Assembly (NCBI GenBank): GCA_963995525.1
Contig: OZ023205.1
Location: 46,739,748 to 46,803,747, forward strand
Source of the DNA: Escarpia spicata
Taxonomy: Eukaryota > Annelida > Polychaeta > Sabellida > Siboglinidae
Direction of reading: 5' to 3'
DNA length: 64,000 bases
The notes beneath the pieces are model-generated. The model was not told the DNA's origin. It ran no database searches and saw only the letters and a list, made by a program, of their open reading frames with translations. Positions 32,019 through 43,840 of this stretch are shown one piece after another. The position numbers and the translations under genes were made by a program. How positions within the stretch are numbered: position 1 is the first letter of the stretch; each line of letters starts with the position of its first letter.

Positions 32019-32477
32019 TTATTCGTTTATTCTATACGCATCGCGCACCTCCATCAATAATTTACCAAGCATATTTTGACCTACTTTACCGTCTTTACCG
32101 ATACCCCAGAAGCCTTCGGGCGACGGCACGCACTCCACCAATTCGACTTTCCCGGTAGCCAATAGGAGGCCGTTCAACCTTTTTGAACCTCTGAATTTGC
32201 TCATCAGCAGCGACTTCATACACCCGACCCTAACTGCGTTCCATTCGGCGCTCGTTCTCTTCTTCACGATTCTGTAACTTCGACGTTTCGCTATATAGGC
32301 CGTCCGCGCTTCTTTGATGTACACCGCGCTTTTCTCGTCTTCATTAAACATTGCTTTTCTAAACTGGTAAGCGTGCTCGACGGATTTGAAACTTAGACCG
32401 TACGCCTTGACTCGACAAGCATAGAAATTCGATAGGTATGATGCCGAACCGCCGAACTGTATAGGAGACTCCATCAT
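32019..32477 (-). CDS. NADAR-family (YbiA-like) protein carried by the Polinton
   Basis: 152 residues, intact, ATG at 32475-32477. The pattern QFGGSASYLSNFYACRVKAY, SFKSVEHAYQFRKAM, AYIAKRR, WNAVRVGCMKSLLMSKF, LLLATGKVELVECVP, FWGIGKDGKVGQNMLG and LLMEVR is the NADAR fold (formerly DUF1768). Known members cleave N-glycosidic bonds of riboflavin intermediates or of ADP-ribosylated nucleobases, the latter reversing DarT-type DNA modification. The conserved Glu of 'SVEHAYQ' and the Trp-Gly of 'FWGIG' are present. It lies 38 bases upstream of the ATPase on the same strand, so it is part of the element. The substrate here is inferred only. Confidence 0.85.
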   Translation of the reverse strand: MMESPIQFGGSASYLSNFYACRVKAYGLSFKSVEHAYQFRKAMFNEDEKSAVYIKEARTAYIAKRRSYRIVKKRTSAEWNAVRVGCMKSLLMSKFRGSKRLNGLLLATGKVELVECVPSPEGFWGIGKDGKVGQNMLGKLLMEVRDAYRINE

Positions 32478-32539
32478 ACTGTCGACTAATGACTACCAGA
32501 CCTCGTAAATAGACCCCCCTATATATAGACTGAGGTGTA

Positions 32540-32660
32540 TAGACGCCAGGGGGGCTATATGTAGAACGCCATGGGGCATAGCCGCTAGGGGGCAGCAGTA
32601 AAATGGTACTGTCTCGCATAGCCGCTAGGGGGGCAGCAGTGAAATGGCACTGTCTCGCCA
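32540..32660. repeat. Short direct repeats at the right end of the Polinton block
   Basis: Two ~48-bp copies (about 32577-32612 and 32618-32656) share 'catagccgctagggg' and 'cagcagt' and 'ggcactgtctcgc'-like segments; a partial third lies near 32545. They may be promoter-side repeats of the element or the truncation point. Confidence 0.55.
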
Positions 32661-32879
32661 CCTAATTAAAACACCTCATCAATCATACAGTTTTTTTATA
32701 AGTAAGCTGTCAAAACCAATTAAGATATTTCATTTTTTATAAGTAGATTTTTCGTTGGTGTAGGTCAAATTTCTTGAACTTTGCGATAGCGGTGCCTTTG
32801 ATCTCCTTTGAATTTCCTTTGATCTTACACCAGTCTCGGGCCAGCGCAGCCTCTCTTACTACTATCGCGGGATAATCTT
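32661..32879. other. Junction between Polinton and Ty3 remains
   Basis: A+T-rich and then mixed sequence with no gene. A repeated 'cctttgatctcctttgaatt' like stretch occurs near 32795-32825. The Ty3 coding frame becomes recognisable at about 32880. Confidence 0.4.
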
Positions 32880-35800
32880 GACCTACACCTCGATGCCCTT
32901 GTCGTTAAAGACTTGGATGTCGATGTACTTGCAGGAACACCATTCATGACAACCAATTACATATCCGTTCGTCCCGCCAAAAATCAGATCAGCATTGACG
33001 AAACTGTGATATACTACGGGATGGAGAACGTCAACCGTTCCCAATATCACACGATTCGCAGAGCGCAGGCCTACGTGTTGCGTGCGCCACCCGCGTCCAC
33101 TACTGTTTGGCCAGGCGACTACATAGAACTGTCTATTCCATCAGCACTCGACGATCTTGTAGTGGCGAACGAACCTCGTAACGATCATAAGTCAACATTG
33201 CACTACCAAGATTGGCCCCAACCTGCCATTGTCGAGGCAGTCGGGGACAAAATCCGTTTACTAAACACGTGTACACATCCCTTGAAAATAGGACGCAACG
33301 AGCACTTTTGCCAAGTGCGTGGTACCACAGCATGTGACACCAACTACGTGGAAGACATCGTAGTCAAAAACACAAGCACACACGCAGCAGCCGTGCAATT
33401 TTCAGACACTATCGAACTAGACAGTGGCAACCTCTTGTCTGACGACTTGCGCAACCAGTTCCGGAATCTGCATCAACAATTTGACACCGTGTTCAACTCG
33501 AAAATCGTAGGATACAACGGGAATGGGGGCCCATTCACAGCAACTGTAAACATGGGACCAGTCCAACCCCCGCAGCGAAAGGGGAGGTGTCAGCAATACG
33601 CTCGCGACAAACTCGTCGAACTTCAGGAAAAGTTTGATGATTTGGAGGCGGCCGGTGTATTCCGTCGTCCAGAAGATATCGGGGTGGTGGTCGAATACCT
33701 TAACCCGTCATTTCTCGTACGCAAAGCTAATGGAGGATCACGACTCGTCACTGCCTTCACGGAAGTAGGACGTTACAGCAAGCCGCAGCCTTCTCTCATG
33801 CCAGACGTGGATTCGACACTAAGATCCATAGCTTGCTGGAAGTACATCGTTGTATCAGACTTGACGAATGCATTCTATCAGATCCCTCTATCGAAGGACT
33901 CACTCAAATACTGCGGAGTTGCGACACCCTTTCAAGAGCTACTAGACAACTGGAGTCGTGTCCTTGATGCCCTTGCTTGATGCGACTTACGACTTTCAGC
34001 AAAGAAGACCAGGGTTTGCCCCAAATCAACGACCATCCTAGGCTGGGTGTGGTCAGAAGGTACACTACATGCCAGTCCTCACCGCATCGCTACTCTGGCA
34101 TCGTGCACACCGCCACAAACCATTCTGGGACTTCGTTCCTTCGTTGGAGCATATAAAGTGTTGGGACGCGTCATCTCTCAGTGTTCCAAAGTACTTGCAC
34201 CCCTCGAGTCGTACATTGCGGGCATGAAATCACAGGAGGCATTGACATCGACTGATGACATCCGCGAGGCGTTCCGTGTAGCCCAAAACACACTCTCCAC
34301 CAACAGATCGATCACATTACCGCGGCCCAGTGACCAACTATGGATCGTTACCGACGGTTCGGTTACCAAACGTGGCATCGGATCCACACTATACGTTTCG
34401 CGAAATGGACAGACCCGTCTTGCCGGGTTTTTCAGCGCCAAACTAAAGAAACACCAAGTTACATGGCTACCCTGCGAAATCGAAGCGTTAGGCATTGCTG
34501 CAGCAGTCAAACACTTCAGCCCGTACATCATACAATCAAAATCGAAGCCGTGTCTACTCACCGACAGCAAACCGTGTGTGCAGGCCATTGACAAACTATG
34601 CCGTGGCGAATTTTCATCTAGCCCTCGCGTGACATCGATTCTGTCAGTTGTCGCACGATACCAAGTCACAGTGCGCCACCTGGCGGGTTCATCAAACATA
34701 CCATCCGACTTCGCAAGCAGAAACGCACCGGAATGCCATGAATCACATTGCCAGATATGCTCTTTCATATCGCAAATCGAACAATCTGTCGTTATGAGTG
34801 TTGCTGTGGAAGATATCATATCCGGTTCCACTCGCCTTCCGTTCACGAGCAGGTCCGCATGGCTCTCTACACAATCAGAGTGCCCTGACCTACGGCGCGT
34901 CAGAGCTCACCTAAAACAAGGCACACGTCCATCCAAAAAAGTAACCAACGCCAAGGACGTAAAACGTTACTTATCTACTACAACGTTGGCTCGCGACGGC
35001 GTCATCGTTGTCAGGTGCAACATACCATTCGCGCCAACCAAAGAACTTATCGTAGTTCCACGATAAGTGTTAGATGGCTTACTAACAGCGATCCACCTAA
35101 AGCTGAGCCACCCATCAAAACACCAACTCAAACTCGTAGTTCGTCGTAACTTCTTCGCATTGGACATCGACAACGCGATTGAGCGAGTGGCCGACGCATG
35201 CCATACATGCATGTCACTAAAAAATATCCCGACTACACTCATCGAACAAACAACGACCGACGCTCCCAAAGCGATTGGTGTTTCGTTCGCAGCAGATGTT
35301 ATCAAGCGTAACCGACAACTCATATTTGTCGTCCGCGAAACCGTTAGCTCATACACTTCTACGTGCATCATCGAGAGCGAACGCCATGACGCGTTACGTG
35401 ACTGCCTCGCTCGACTCTGCATAGAGTTTCGACCCCTCGACGGGCCTCCTGCGATCATCCGCGTGGAACCAGCCCCAGGGTTCATCGCTCTCGTGAACGA
35501 CCCAACTCTGCTACGTTTGGGTATTCGTTTGGAGATAAGGACAATCAAAAACTCTAACAAAAACCCCATAGCCGAGAAAGCTGTGTCAGAGGTTGAAGAT
35601 GAGCTGCTACGACAGGAGCCTGGCGGGGGACCGGTGTCACCTCTTATACTGGCAATTGCTACCTCTCAACTCAACCTAACTCCAGAATCCGCGGTCGCGG
35701 CCTATCGGCACGCGAAATATGGTTCCAACGAGACTAGTTTTCCAACGCGCAGTTGCCTATTTTAGATCGTGCCATCATCGCTGAACAACATCAGTCTCGC

Positions 35801-36210
35801 CTACAAAATCACGCACACAGCCAGACGTCGAAGGCTCCTCGCGGCAAAGAGGCGCCTGTACCGATAATTCATATCGGTGACTTGGTTTACGTACTATCCG
35901 ACCGCAATAAGTCTCAAGCCGGTCATGTGTCGACCACAATACCCACGCGCCATCGTGAGGATGGAGATGACACAGAAGACGTCCCGCCATACGAAGACGA
36001 CACCCCGCCTGATGCCCAAGCGAATGCAACTCCACCCGAAATCCCATTAGTGATCGCAGCACCGCCCAAGGCTACGGGATGGAGAACGATCACAGCGCCA
36101 CCTGAGGCCCCTACCGAAACCACCAACCACACCCAGTGACAACGTGAGGCCCACTCGGCCCATCCGCAGACGTAATAAACCTGCATATCTACAAGACTAT
36201 GAGTTATAAT
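32880..36210 (+). pseudogene. Ty3-type pol, 5'-truncated, RT catalytic box deleted
   Basis: One frame runs from about 32880 to 35765 with only two in-frame stops, TGA 33978-33980 and TAA 35064-35066. In order: the end of an aspartic protease (DVDVLAGTPFM), RT fingers and palm (EYLNPSFLVRKANGGSRLVT, VVSDLTNAFYQIPL, YCGVATPF), RT thumb (GLRSFVGAYKVLGRVI), RNase H (LWIVTDGSVTKRGIGSTLYV, CEIEALGIAAAVKHFS, LLTDSKPCVQAID), integrase zinc part (HLKLSHPSKHQL, ACHTCMSLK) and core (APKAIGVSFAADVIKR, LRDCLARLCIEFRPLDGPPA). The segment that should hold YxDD, right after GVATPF, is missing. A frameshift near 35750 leads to the C-terminal part (IHIGDLVYVLSDRNKSQA). Confidence 0.85.
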
Positions 36211-36545
36211 ACATGTGCCATGGACCTATTGACTCTACTGCATATTTTGTGTGGCATATGCCCATATTGACTCTACTACATATTTGTATGTCATATGGAC
36301 TATCACGTTATAACCTTACATGCTTATGTGCTATTATTAGATCAGTGAAGGAGAAAAGAAAGTGGTCACGCCATATTGGATAAGTATCACATTTCCGCTT
36401 CCTGTATTATTGCGTCGGTTAATTCCATACCTTGTTCCTTGTTGTACGTTCTCTTGCCTCGACTTCCGCTTTGAGATAAGTCTGTTCAATAAATGTTCTC
36501 GTCGTTATCGAGTCTTTCCCTTCTATATTGGCGTACACCTATTAT
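36211..36545 (+). repeat. Probable 3' LTR of the second Ty3 element
   Basis: It starts TGTGCCATGG just after the end of the pol-derived frame and contains an internal ~45-bp duplication ('tattgactctactacata') and a poly(A)-type signal AATAAA near 36487. No partner LTR exists in the window because the 5' part is truncated, so the ends are guessed. Confidence 0.4.
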
Positions 36546-38180
36546 AACTACTAAAATTGAAATTAATACAATTGTAGGATCAAATAATCGACCAAAACGT
36601 CATGCATATTGTGAATACCGGCAATGTGAAATATGGCTGTGTCTATTACCTCTACAACATGGTATTTCAAACACTGTAACATTTTTTTTGGCACAATCAT
36701 CTACTTAGAATCGAGAGTACGTATGCGGGTAGTTTAACGTTTTTTTCTTAGACGGCGTGAACCTCGAGCGCCAAAACTTTCAGGGATTAAAGTACGATCC
36801 ATAGAATAGGAAGTAAGACCTATATATTTTCCAAATACCCTATATATAAATATTCTAACCTTTTATGTGGTAAACCAGTTGTTCAGAATGTAAAACGTAA
36901 TATGAGCGTAATACGTAAAACGTAACATAACAATCGCAGGAACCACGCGCGCGCGGCAAATACTTCGGGAAAACGGCCCCTGCGTCATGGACGTAGCAAC
37001 GCGCAGTCGACGCAGACAAAATAATGCTTATGCCTACCCTCATGCCAATAATATAGCAATATGAATATTATTTGACAATTCTTCACTATCACGACTGGGG
37101 CCTATCGATGGACGTGAACTTCACATTCTCTCCGACCTTCGTCATTTTGAACAAACGACAAGCGCGTTATGGTGTTTATATAACGATGCTGTGTGTTTTC
37201 TAACATTTTGTAACTATTATTAATACGACTGTCATCTACCAAGGCATTTTGCTAGTAATAATAACAATCACAACATGTATTCCAAGTATGCCCATTTCAA
37301 CGACAAACGTTTATACACATTGGTATGGAAGTATAACTGCTTTCGTAGCGGGTTGTGCCAAAACCACTATAACCAATGTTTCAAAAAATGTGTGGCCATT
37401 GTCGATGTTGATATAATAAATACTGCACGTGAACAACATACGATACAGTATGAGAAGTTAATAACATCACACAATTGCAAGATCACTCGTTAAATAATAC
37501 AATAATCTGCTGTTGTATTATTAAGTTTTGTACTTGTTTGATCTACCGCGATTTTTGTGGGTTTTTCAGTATACGGATTTGAACAACAGAGTGCAAGAAA
37601 TGTGGGTAAGTCACTTTATAGAAACACCAGGATGGCGCCATTCGCGTCATTGAACTACAAGTGCAGTGATGACGTCATTCACGTCACCGATCTTTTCAAT
37701 GAAGGCACATAGTCATCACAGCCCCTGCTGGATTTGCTAAATGAATGCGCGGAAATGTATTGATGTAGTTATTCACATAAATTAAAATTATACACTTTCC
37801 ACGGTGCCCTAGCCAAGTAGGCCGTATGTTATTAAATATTAGTGCCTTTTAATAAATATATAGTTCTGTCAAACACATTAAAATAATATAAGTTATTTTA
37901 CTTTTAATTGTATTAACTGGACATACAGTATACAATAGTGCTGAAACATAAGTAGGCCCTATGTTAGTATGATATATGGTCAATCGCGTAAAGGCATGAA
38001 CAGTCGTTTGTGTCCATTCGACATTTCTGCCACCACAGTTTGTCGGTTCTACATGTGTCGCGTAAACAATAAATTAACCTGTAGACAGTTTCGTGATTAT
38101 TGTATTTAACAACGCTTTGTAGATACGCTTCAAGGAGACGGAACAAAAGCTTGTCAAGTTAGGAAGCACGGCAGCCGAGC
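36546..38180. other. Gene-free stretch, nothing recognised
   Basis: A+T-rich sequence with short open frames that show no family features. No transposon ends or long repeats noted. Confidence 0.45.
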
Positions 38181-38214
38181 AGATAGAACGGTGAATACAA
38201 CTGCAATAGTTCCC

Positions 38215-38570
38215 CGTTCAGCTGCCCATCCAACACCCCCTCTCGCCAACGGCCCCTCTCCACAACGGCCCCGATCTTCAATATCCCCTCTCTCCAATAT
38301 CCCCTATAACCAACGACTCCTCTCTCCAACGGCCACTCTCTCCAACGGCCACTGTCTCTCATACATCCACTCTCTCCAACATTCCCTCTCTCCAACGACC
38401 TCTCTCTCCAACGGCCACTCTTTTCAACGTTACCTCTCTCCAACGGCCCCTCTCTCCAACGGCGTCTCTCTCTCGAACGTCACCTCTCTCTGACGGCCCC
38501 TCTACCCAACGCCTTCTCTTCAGCGGCCCATCTATCCAACGACCCCCTCTCTACAAAGGCCCCTCTTACT
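38215..38570. repeat. Degenerate minisatellite, unit near CTCTCTCCAACGGCC
   Basis: About twenty diverged copies of a 13-17-base pyrimidine-rich unit. Open frames on both strands (plus 38191-38493, minus 38159-38443) follow from the low complexity. Confidence 0.9.
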
Positions 38571-38740
38571 CTTCCTAAGTTGGTTACACAAATAGAATGC
38601 TCTATGATGTGGTAACATGTTGTTGAGTGCCGCGAGGATCGCGCCACTCAAAATTGTACCGTCAATGTGCTTGACTATAGAATAGGTTGATGCGCACTGG
38701 ATCAAACTATTAATCTCGCACATGAATGAACACATTGTTG

Positions 38741-38960
38741 TTACTCTTCTCCTGATCCTGTGCTGTACAGAGTGAGGGTCGGGTACAATATTGCCGAACC
38801 ACTCGCTGTGTTTTTTCTTTCCATCTTTCCACTATCTTTCATCCCCGCCTCCCCCCACCCGATATTTGTGTTGTTCCGCCTGTATTCTGCTATTTTTCCT
38901 GCATCCATCCTTGCCATCTGGCCTGCCCATCTCATCTGGTTTCTCAATAATCCTCCTGTT
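38741..38960 (-). pseudogene. LINE C-terminal fragment
   Basis: The minus frame begins RNQMRWAGQMARMDAGKIAE, the 'R-W-x-G-H-x-x-R-M' motif found at the C-terminus of many RTE/L1-like reverse-transcriptase proteins, followed by a charged tail. No RT core is near, so it is an isolated 3' fragment. Confidence 0.6.
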
Positions 38961-39039
38961 ATGCTGTATTGCTTTTAAACCTCTTCTCTCAGGTCGGTCA
39001 TCCTTCTTCTGTCTACCCTTTTTGTTCTTGTTATTCTTC

Positions 39040-39880
39040 TAACCATATTGTAAATAATGCATAATATGGATTTACGATATGATAGTTGGTTGATAGTATA
39101 CATGACAAATTAAATGTTATTGATTCAAGGGTTAGGTTTATATGTCGAAGATTGGCTGAAACAATGGCATCCTAATACTGCGGTGTTGATTGTAGGTTGG
39201 AATTCCTTGAGAACGGCGCAGGTGAGTACAGTTACGAGGAAACGGAAACGGAATCAGAACAGGAAGCTACGTCACTAGAACGAGAGGCGGGAACAGCACG
39301 CGAGGGTTGCAAAGAGGAAGCCATATTGGTTGACGACAATAATTATAAATTAGAGCAAACTGTTGTTTCGCAGAGAGAACCAACACGTTTGTCTGAATCA
39401 AAATGTGCTGGTTCACCATTTCCATCGTTTCTGCACTATGACTGTATGTCGCCGTCGACGTTTTCCTGATCCAGACCTATGATTCGTTTCGCTTGTGCCA
39501 CATCAGTTGACACCGAGTGATGACCGCGATGCATCCGTGGCTCAACGGCAGAACCGGTGATTACGTCACTGGGGCAGTTTGTCGTAGCCGCATAGGAGGG
39601 TGAATCGATGTGTGCGTGTGTGCGTGTGTCCGCGTATGGACCGTGGTCAGACGATCGTAGGCACGTGGCGTGTATAGTAAGATAGAATGGACAATTTGCG
39701 TCAGTTGTTCCGTACTTATGAATAACACTGTATTGCAAAAGTTTTGATAATAAATATAGTGCGAAATAGACGTGTAAGGTACTTGTAACATCACACTATC
39801 TATATCATCATCGTTGTTGTCGCATTTTACGTCGACCTCGTCATCTATAATTGTCGATGGTTTTCGATAGTCGTACATGA
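39040..39880. other. Gene-free stretch with one acidic open frame
   Basis: A plus-strand frame at 39197-39469 is rich in Glu (YEETETESEQEA) and followed after 30 bases by a possible donor; it matches no family I recognise. The remainder shows nothing. Confidence 0.35.
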
Positions 39881-39884
39881 TCGT

Positions 39885-40255
39885 CGACATCAATCGTTGG
39901 TCATCGATCATCACCGTCTTCAATTGGCGTCGTGTTCAAACGTCGTTGTCGTCCATCGTCGTCCATCGTCGATCATTGTTGTCTATCGTCGCCGTCGTCC
40001 ATTGTCGTCCATCGTCGTCGTCCATTGCCGTCCATTGTCATCCATCGTCACCCATTGTCGTTCACCGTCGTCCGTCGTCGACCGTTGTCGTATATCGTCG
40101 TTGTTGTCGTCCATTGTCGTCCTTCGTCGTCCATTGTCGTCCATCGTCGTCCATCGTTTTCCATCGTCGTCCGTCGTCGTCCGTCGTCGTCCGTCGTTGC
40201 CCATCGTCGTCGCCGTCGTTGCCGTTATCACCGCCGCCGCCGCCGCCGTTGTCGT
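39885..40255. repeat. Degenerate GTCGTCCATC repeat
   Basis: Roughly 370 bases of imperfect 9-12-base units (gtcgtccatc, gtcgtccgtc, gttgtcgtcc). All three plus frames and two minus frames stay open across it, which explains the long apparent proteins here. Confidence 0.93.
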
Positions 40256-40479
40256 AATGCACGTTTGACGTGGTTGTTAACTACCATACAATCGTCCGTA
40301 ACTTTGATACCCCCATTGTCCACCGGTTCTCAAACTGGGTGTTTTGGCCGCCTGGGGGTTCGTTTGGCAATTTCAGGGGGGCCGTGGGACGACACCTCGT
40401 AAAAGTAATTCGTGTGCTGTTAAAACGTACTATTACTCGCACTTGATATTCACAAAACGCACAAATCAATTCATTATGC

Positions 40480-41540
40480 CGCTGCAGAATTCTTGTTTTG
40501 AGATGACATCGAGTTAACATCCAAAGGGGAAGAAGACGTGATGGATAAATTGACTGAATTCTTTGAAGCCGAAGGCCTTGACTGGAACAATCTATGTGGT
40601 GTGCGTGTGTGTACCGACGGGGCCCCTGCAATGCTTGGATCTCGATTAGGATTTGTAACCCTCGTCAGATGAAAAGCTCCACGTGCCTTCTCACTTCATG
40701 ATACACATACAGGCCCTTGCGCCAAAGACACTGTCCAGGCGGTCCTGGATACCCTTGACATAATCAAGAAAACTGTGAACTTTGTGAAAGCAAGTGCCCT
40801 CAAATCATGCCTGTTCAAGAAACGTTGTGAGGACATGGACTTTGTTTATGAAACCCTTCTGTTCTACACACAACTACGCTGGCTCTCCAAAGGCAATGTT
40901 GTCCGACGTGTGCTTGCTCTCAGAGAGGAAATCAAACTTTTCCTCCGTGTCCAGAACAAAGTGGATATTCTTTATTCATTGATTTTATTGAAAAAAATCA
41001 AAGCTTTCGTGCGTAAGCTGGATAATTGGAGGCGCAAGTTTGGAATGCAATGTTGGAAACGGTATCAGAAGTCACCAAAGACTGTGATGACACAACACAG
41101 AGTTTGATAATTGAGCACCTGAAAGCACTGGATGTGGTATTTACAAGATACATCCCGGAGATATCTAGTCAAACAACTCGGTTGTTGAGGAATCCATTCG
41201 CTGTGCCAGTGACACGTTTAACACATGACAACGATGCTGCACAAACAGAGCTTCTTGGTGTCCAGGAAGATTCAGGTGCCAAGATGAAGTTCGAATCTGA
41301 AACTGCCACAGTGTTCTGCTCATCCATGGAAGTTAAACTTGTGTGACTTTTCCCTGCGTCTCCTGCTACCATTCGCTTCAACCTACCGCTGTGGGGCTGC
41401 GTTCTCTGATACACATTAAGACAAAGTGTCGCAACAAACTAAAGGTGGAGCATGATCATCGGTGTGAACTCGCTATAACGAAACCCAGAAACAATAAGCT
41501 TGTTGATGCTTTGCAGCATCATCACCCCTTTAATTGAAGT
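40480..41540 (+). pseudogene. ZBED5-like hAT transposase, broken
   Basis: Segments in order: FFEAEGLDWNNLCGV and CTDGAPAMLGSRLGFVTLV (a catalytic Asp region), TVNFVKASALKSCLFKKRCE, FYTQLRWLSKGNVVRRVLAL, a frameshift near 41020-41030, then IIEHLKALDVVFTRYIPE, SLIHIKTKCRNKLKVEHDHR and KLVDALQHHHPF at the end. This is the hAT family with host relatives ZBED5 and SCAND3. The first exon with the BED finger is absent, and several stops and shifts are present. Confidence 0.8.
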
Positions 41541-41587
41541 TTGAACCGACCAACACTGAGAGTTCTTTGTGCAACGTCAGTAAGATA

Positions 41588-43460
41588 TAATAATAATAAT
41601 AAGTTAACTTCTATTGCGCCTAATTCTATTCCAGTTGTCAACAGATGGGTCAAGGCGCTAGGGAGCTATGGTGGATAAGCAAGGTTATAAAGATAATTTT
41701 TTTAAATGACGACGGAATTTTGTAATATTTTCAACTGATCTAATACTAAGAGGGAGCATATTCCAAAGATTTGGTGCAGCAACAGAAAAAGCCCTGCAGT
41801 GGTGGTACAGAGCAAGAAAAACGAGGAGATTTTGTAACTAATCTTGCTAGACAATTTTGGACTCGCTGAAGTTTGTGCTATCCTTGCTAGCGATATTATA
41901 AAGGAGGGAATTGCAATAGTTAAATCTGCTGCTAACAAGCGCTGTTGGGTTAGTTTTAGCATCAGAAGTTGACATTTACCGACGAATACGGCGAAGGTCA
42001 CGAATATGATCAAAACAGCCGTGACACATTTAAGATGTGTGTTGTCGGAAATTGAAGTTACTATCAAAGATCACTCCTAGATCCTGCACCGAGGTTGCTG
42101 GCGTGATATACTGATTCAAAATACGCGTACGGAAAAACCACCAAGTTTACTACGTTGCATTGGAGTACCAATAATGATCAATTAAGTTTTATTTGCATTT
42201 AATTTCAACTGTCAGTCATCCAGTGGAAGATATCTTGAAGGCAATCACTAGTTGGTTAAGGGAGCGATTTGTATCCGCGGTAGCCAACGAAATGTAGATC
42301 TGAGTATCAACAGCATAACGATGATGACCCAAGTTATGTCTTTGTATAACAAAGCTTAGTGGCGTTGTGTAAAGAGTAAAAAGCAAAGGCCCAAGAACAG
42401 AACCCAGGGGAACACCAAATAAAGTCGGCAGTGCAGCTAAAAAGCAGTTCCCAATCTTTATAGTTTGGTATCTATCAGTTAGATATGAAGAAAACCAGCT
42501 TAGAGCTGTGTCAGATATGCCGTACCACTTTAATAAGCGTTCAATGAGAATGTTGTGATCAGTCGTGTCAAAAGCGGCAGAGAGATCTAGTAAGGTAAGT
42601 GCAGTCATTTTACCATTATTAATGTTCAAGTTAGTGTCATTATGAACCTTCAAGAGGGCAGTCTCTGTTGAACGAAACTGCCTATATGCTGATTGTGACA
42701 CATTAGTTAAGACATTTGTGCTAATGTGAGACCTCAGACGACTTGCTACAACCTTTTCTAGTATATTGGAAATAAAGCTGAGGTTAGAAATAGGTCTATA
42801 ACTGTTTAGGTCTTGTCTAGGCAGATATGACTTCTTAAGAAGTGGTGTGACATGGATGTATTTGAAATTATCAGGAAAACAGCCAGAGCAAAATGATGCA
42901 TTTATAATATTTGTTATAGGTCCAATTAATGTATCGAGACATGCTTTTAGCAGTATTGTTGGAAATGGATCAAGTGCACAACATTTATTTGGGGAGGACA
43001 TAATTATTTTTATAACTTCGTCAACTGTTGTAGATTCAAATGATACAAATGGAGAATTTACTTGTGGAAAGTCCACACTGACATTACTTAAAGTATGACG
43101 TGGGAAAGCAGAACGAATAATACTTATTATATTCTTAAAGTGACTAGAGAACGAATCTCATAGATACTTAATTTACACATGATCAGTTAGCGATGGAGCA
43201 AGCCGTCTATGTAGACTGTTATTGATGCAGTTCCATAACTGGCGCGGGTTATCAGACTTATTTATGACCATATTTGTATAGTAATTTGATTTAGCTTTGG
43301 TCATTTGTCTATTACAGAGGTGACATTGCTTAGAATTGCGCGACCTGTCTAAAGGCGAGCGCGATTTGCGCCATAGACGCTCTAAATAACGACGACGTCT
43401 TTTATATAGTATAATTTCGGAAGTCATCCATGGAGCCGGTGTTCTGACATACATTGGGAT
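41588..43460 (-). pseudogene. LINE (CR1/Jockey-group) reverse transcriptase, 5'-truncated and broken
   Basis: On the minus strand 43173-43454 gives the pre-RT region (APWMTSEIILYKRRRRYLER), 42216-43076 the RT with NSYRPISNLSFISNILEKVV, LTLLDLSAAFDTTDHNILIE, WFSSYLTDRYQTIKIG and GVPLGSVLGPLLFTLY. The catalytic box reads YAVD instead of YADD. The C-terminal part at 41700-42070 has RRIRR, then VSSRFNYCNSLLYN and APNLWNMLPLSIRS, with stops. The 3' end (41588) finishes in a TTA-type microsatellite tail. It lies inside the tandem tail of the hAT element. Confidence 0.85.
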
Positions 43461-43840
43461 TAATTGTTGGTATTATACAGCGTCACCTATCTGAATGAAC
43501 GAATCAAGGTAAACGTTTCTTTCTGCAGCGTCAGAAAGATAAATAATTCACAAACATTAAGTTTGTTGGTGTCATGCCTCGTCACCTTTGATTGAATGGA
43601 CCAAACGGACATTTCTTTATGAAGTGTCAGTAAAATACCACTTTAAATCATTCATAATCACGAAGCTTGTTGGTGTTATGCAGCGTCACCCATTTGATTG
43701 AATGGACGAAAATGGACATCTCTTTGTGATGTATCAGTATGATACGACTTCGAATAATTCACAATCATGAAGCTTGTTGGTGTTGTGCAGCGTCACCTAT
43801 TTGATTTTAAATATTACTTCACATAAAGGTGTATTCATCT
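43460..43840. repeat. ~115-bp tandem repeats from the transposase 3' end
   Basis: Three to four diverged units contain 'aagcttgttggtgttatgcagcgtcacc' like blocks. They resemble the last codons of the hAT transposase (around 41495-41535), so the unit includes that coding end and the flanking untranslated part. The LINE at 41588-43460 splits the array. Confidence 0.75.

Larger units (their letters stand above)
27339..32660 (-). mobile_element. Polinton/Maverick element, partial, eight or more genes
   Basis: Genes sit on one strand with overlaps or gaps of a few dozen bases: NADAR, packaging ATPase, a conserved 111-aa protein, a conserved 244-aa protein, a small membrane protein, integrase-chromodomain, a second membrane protein, minor capsid, and a small basic protein. 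Integrase plus ATPase plus capsid is the Polinton signature. DNA polymerase B, the cysteine protease, the major capsid protein and the terminal inverted repeats are not seen. The left end meets a minisatellite and microsatellite, the right end a Ty3 element, so this is a truncated copy. C+G content is clearly higher than the flanks. Confidence 0.85.

Noticed and set aside
32019..32477. Bacterial contamination as source of the NADAR gene
   Set aside because: It is on the same strand and tightly spaced with Polinton genes and followed by eukaryotic repeats; no bacterial operon context.
38159..38493. Paired open frames of ~95-100 residues on both strands
   Set aside because: Low-complexity CTCTCTCCAACGG repeat.
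39877..40402. Ser/His/Arg-rich proteins over the GTCGTCCATC repeat
   Set aside because: All frames are open because of the degenerate triplet-like repeat; no domain is present.
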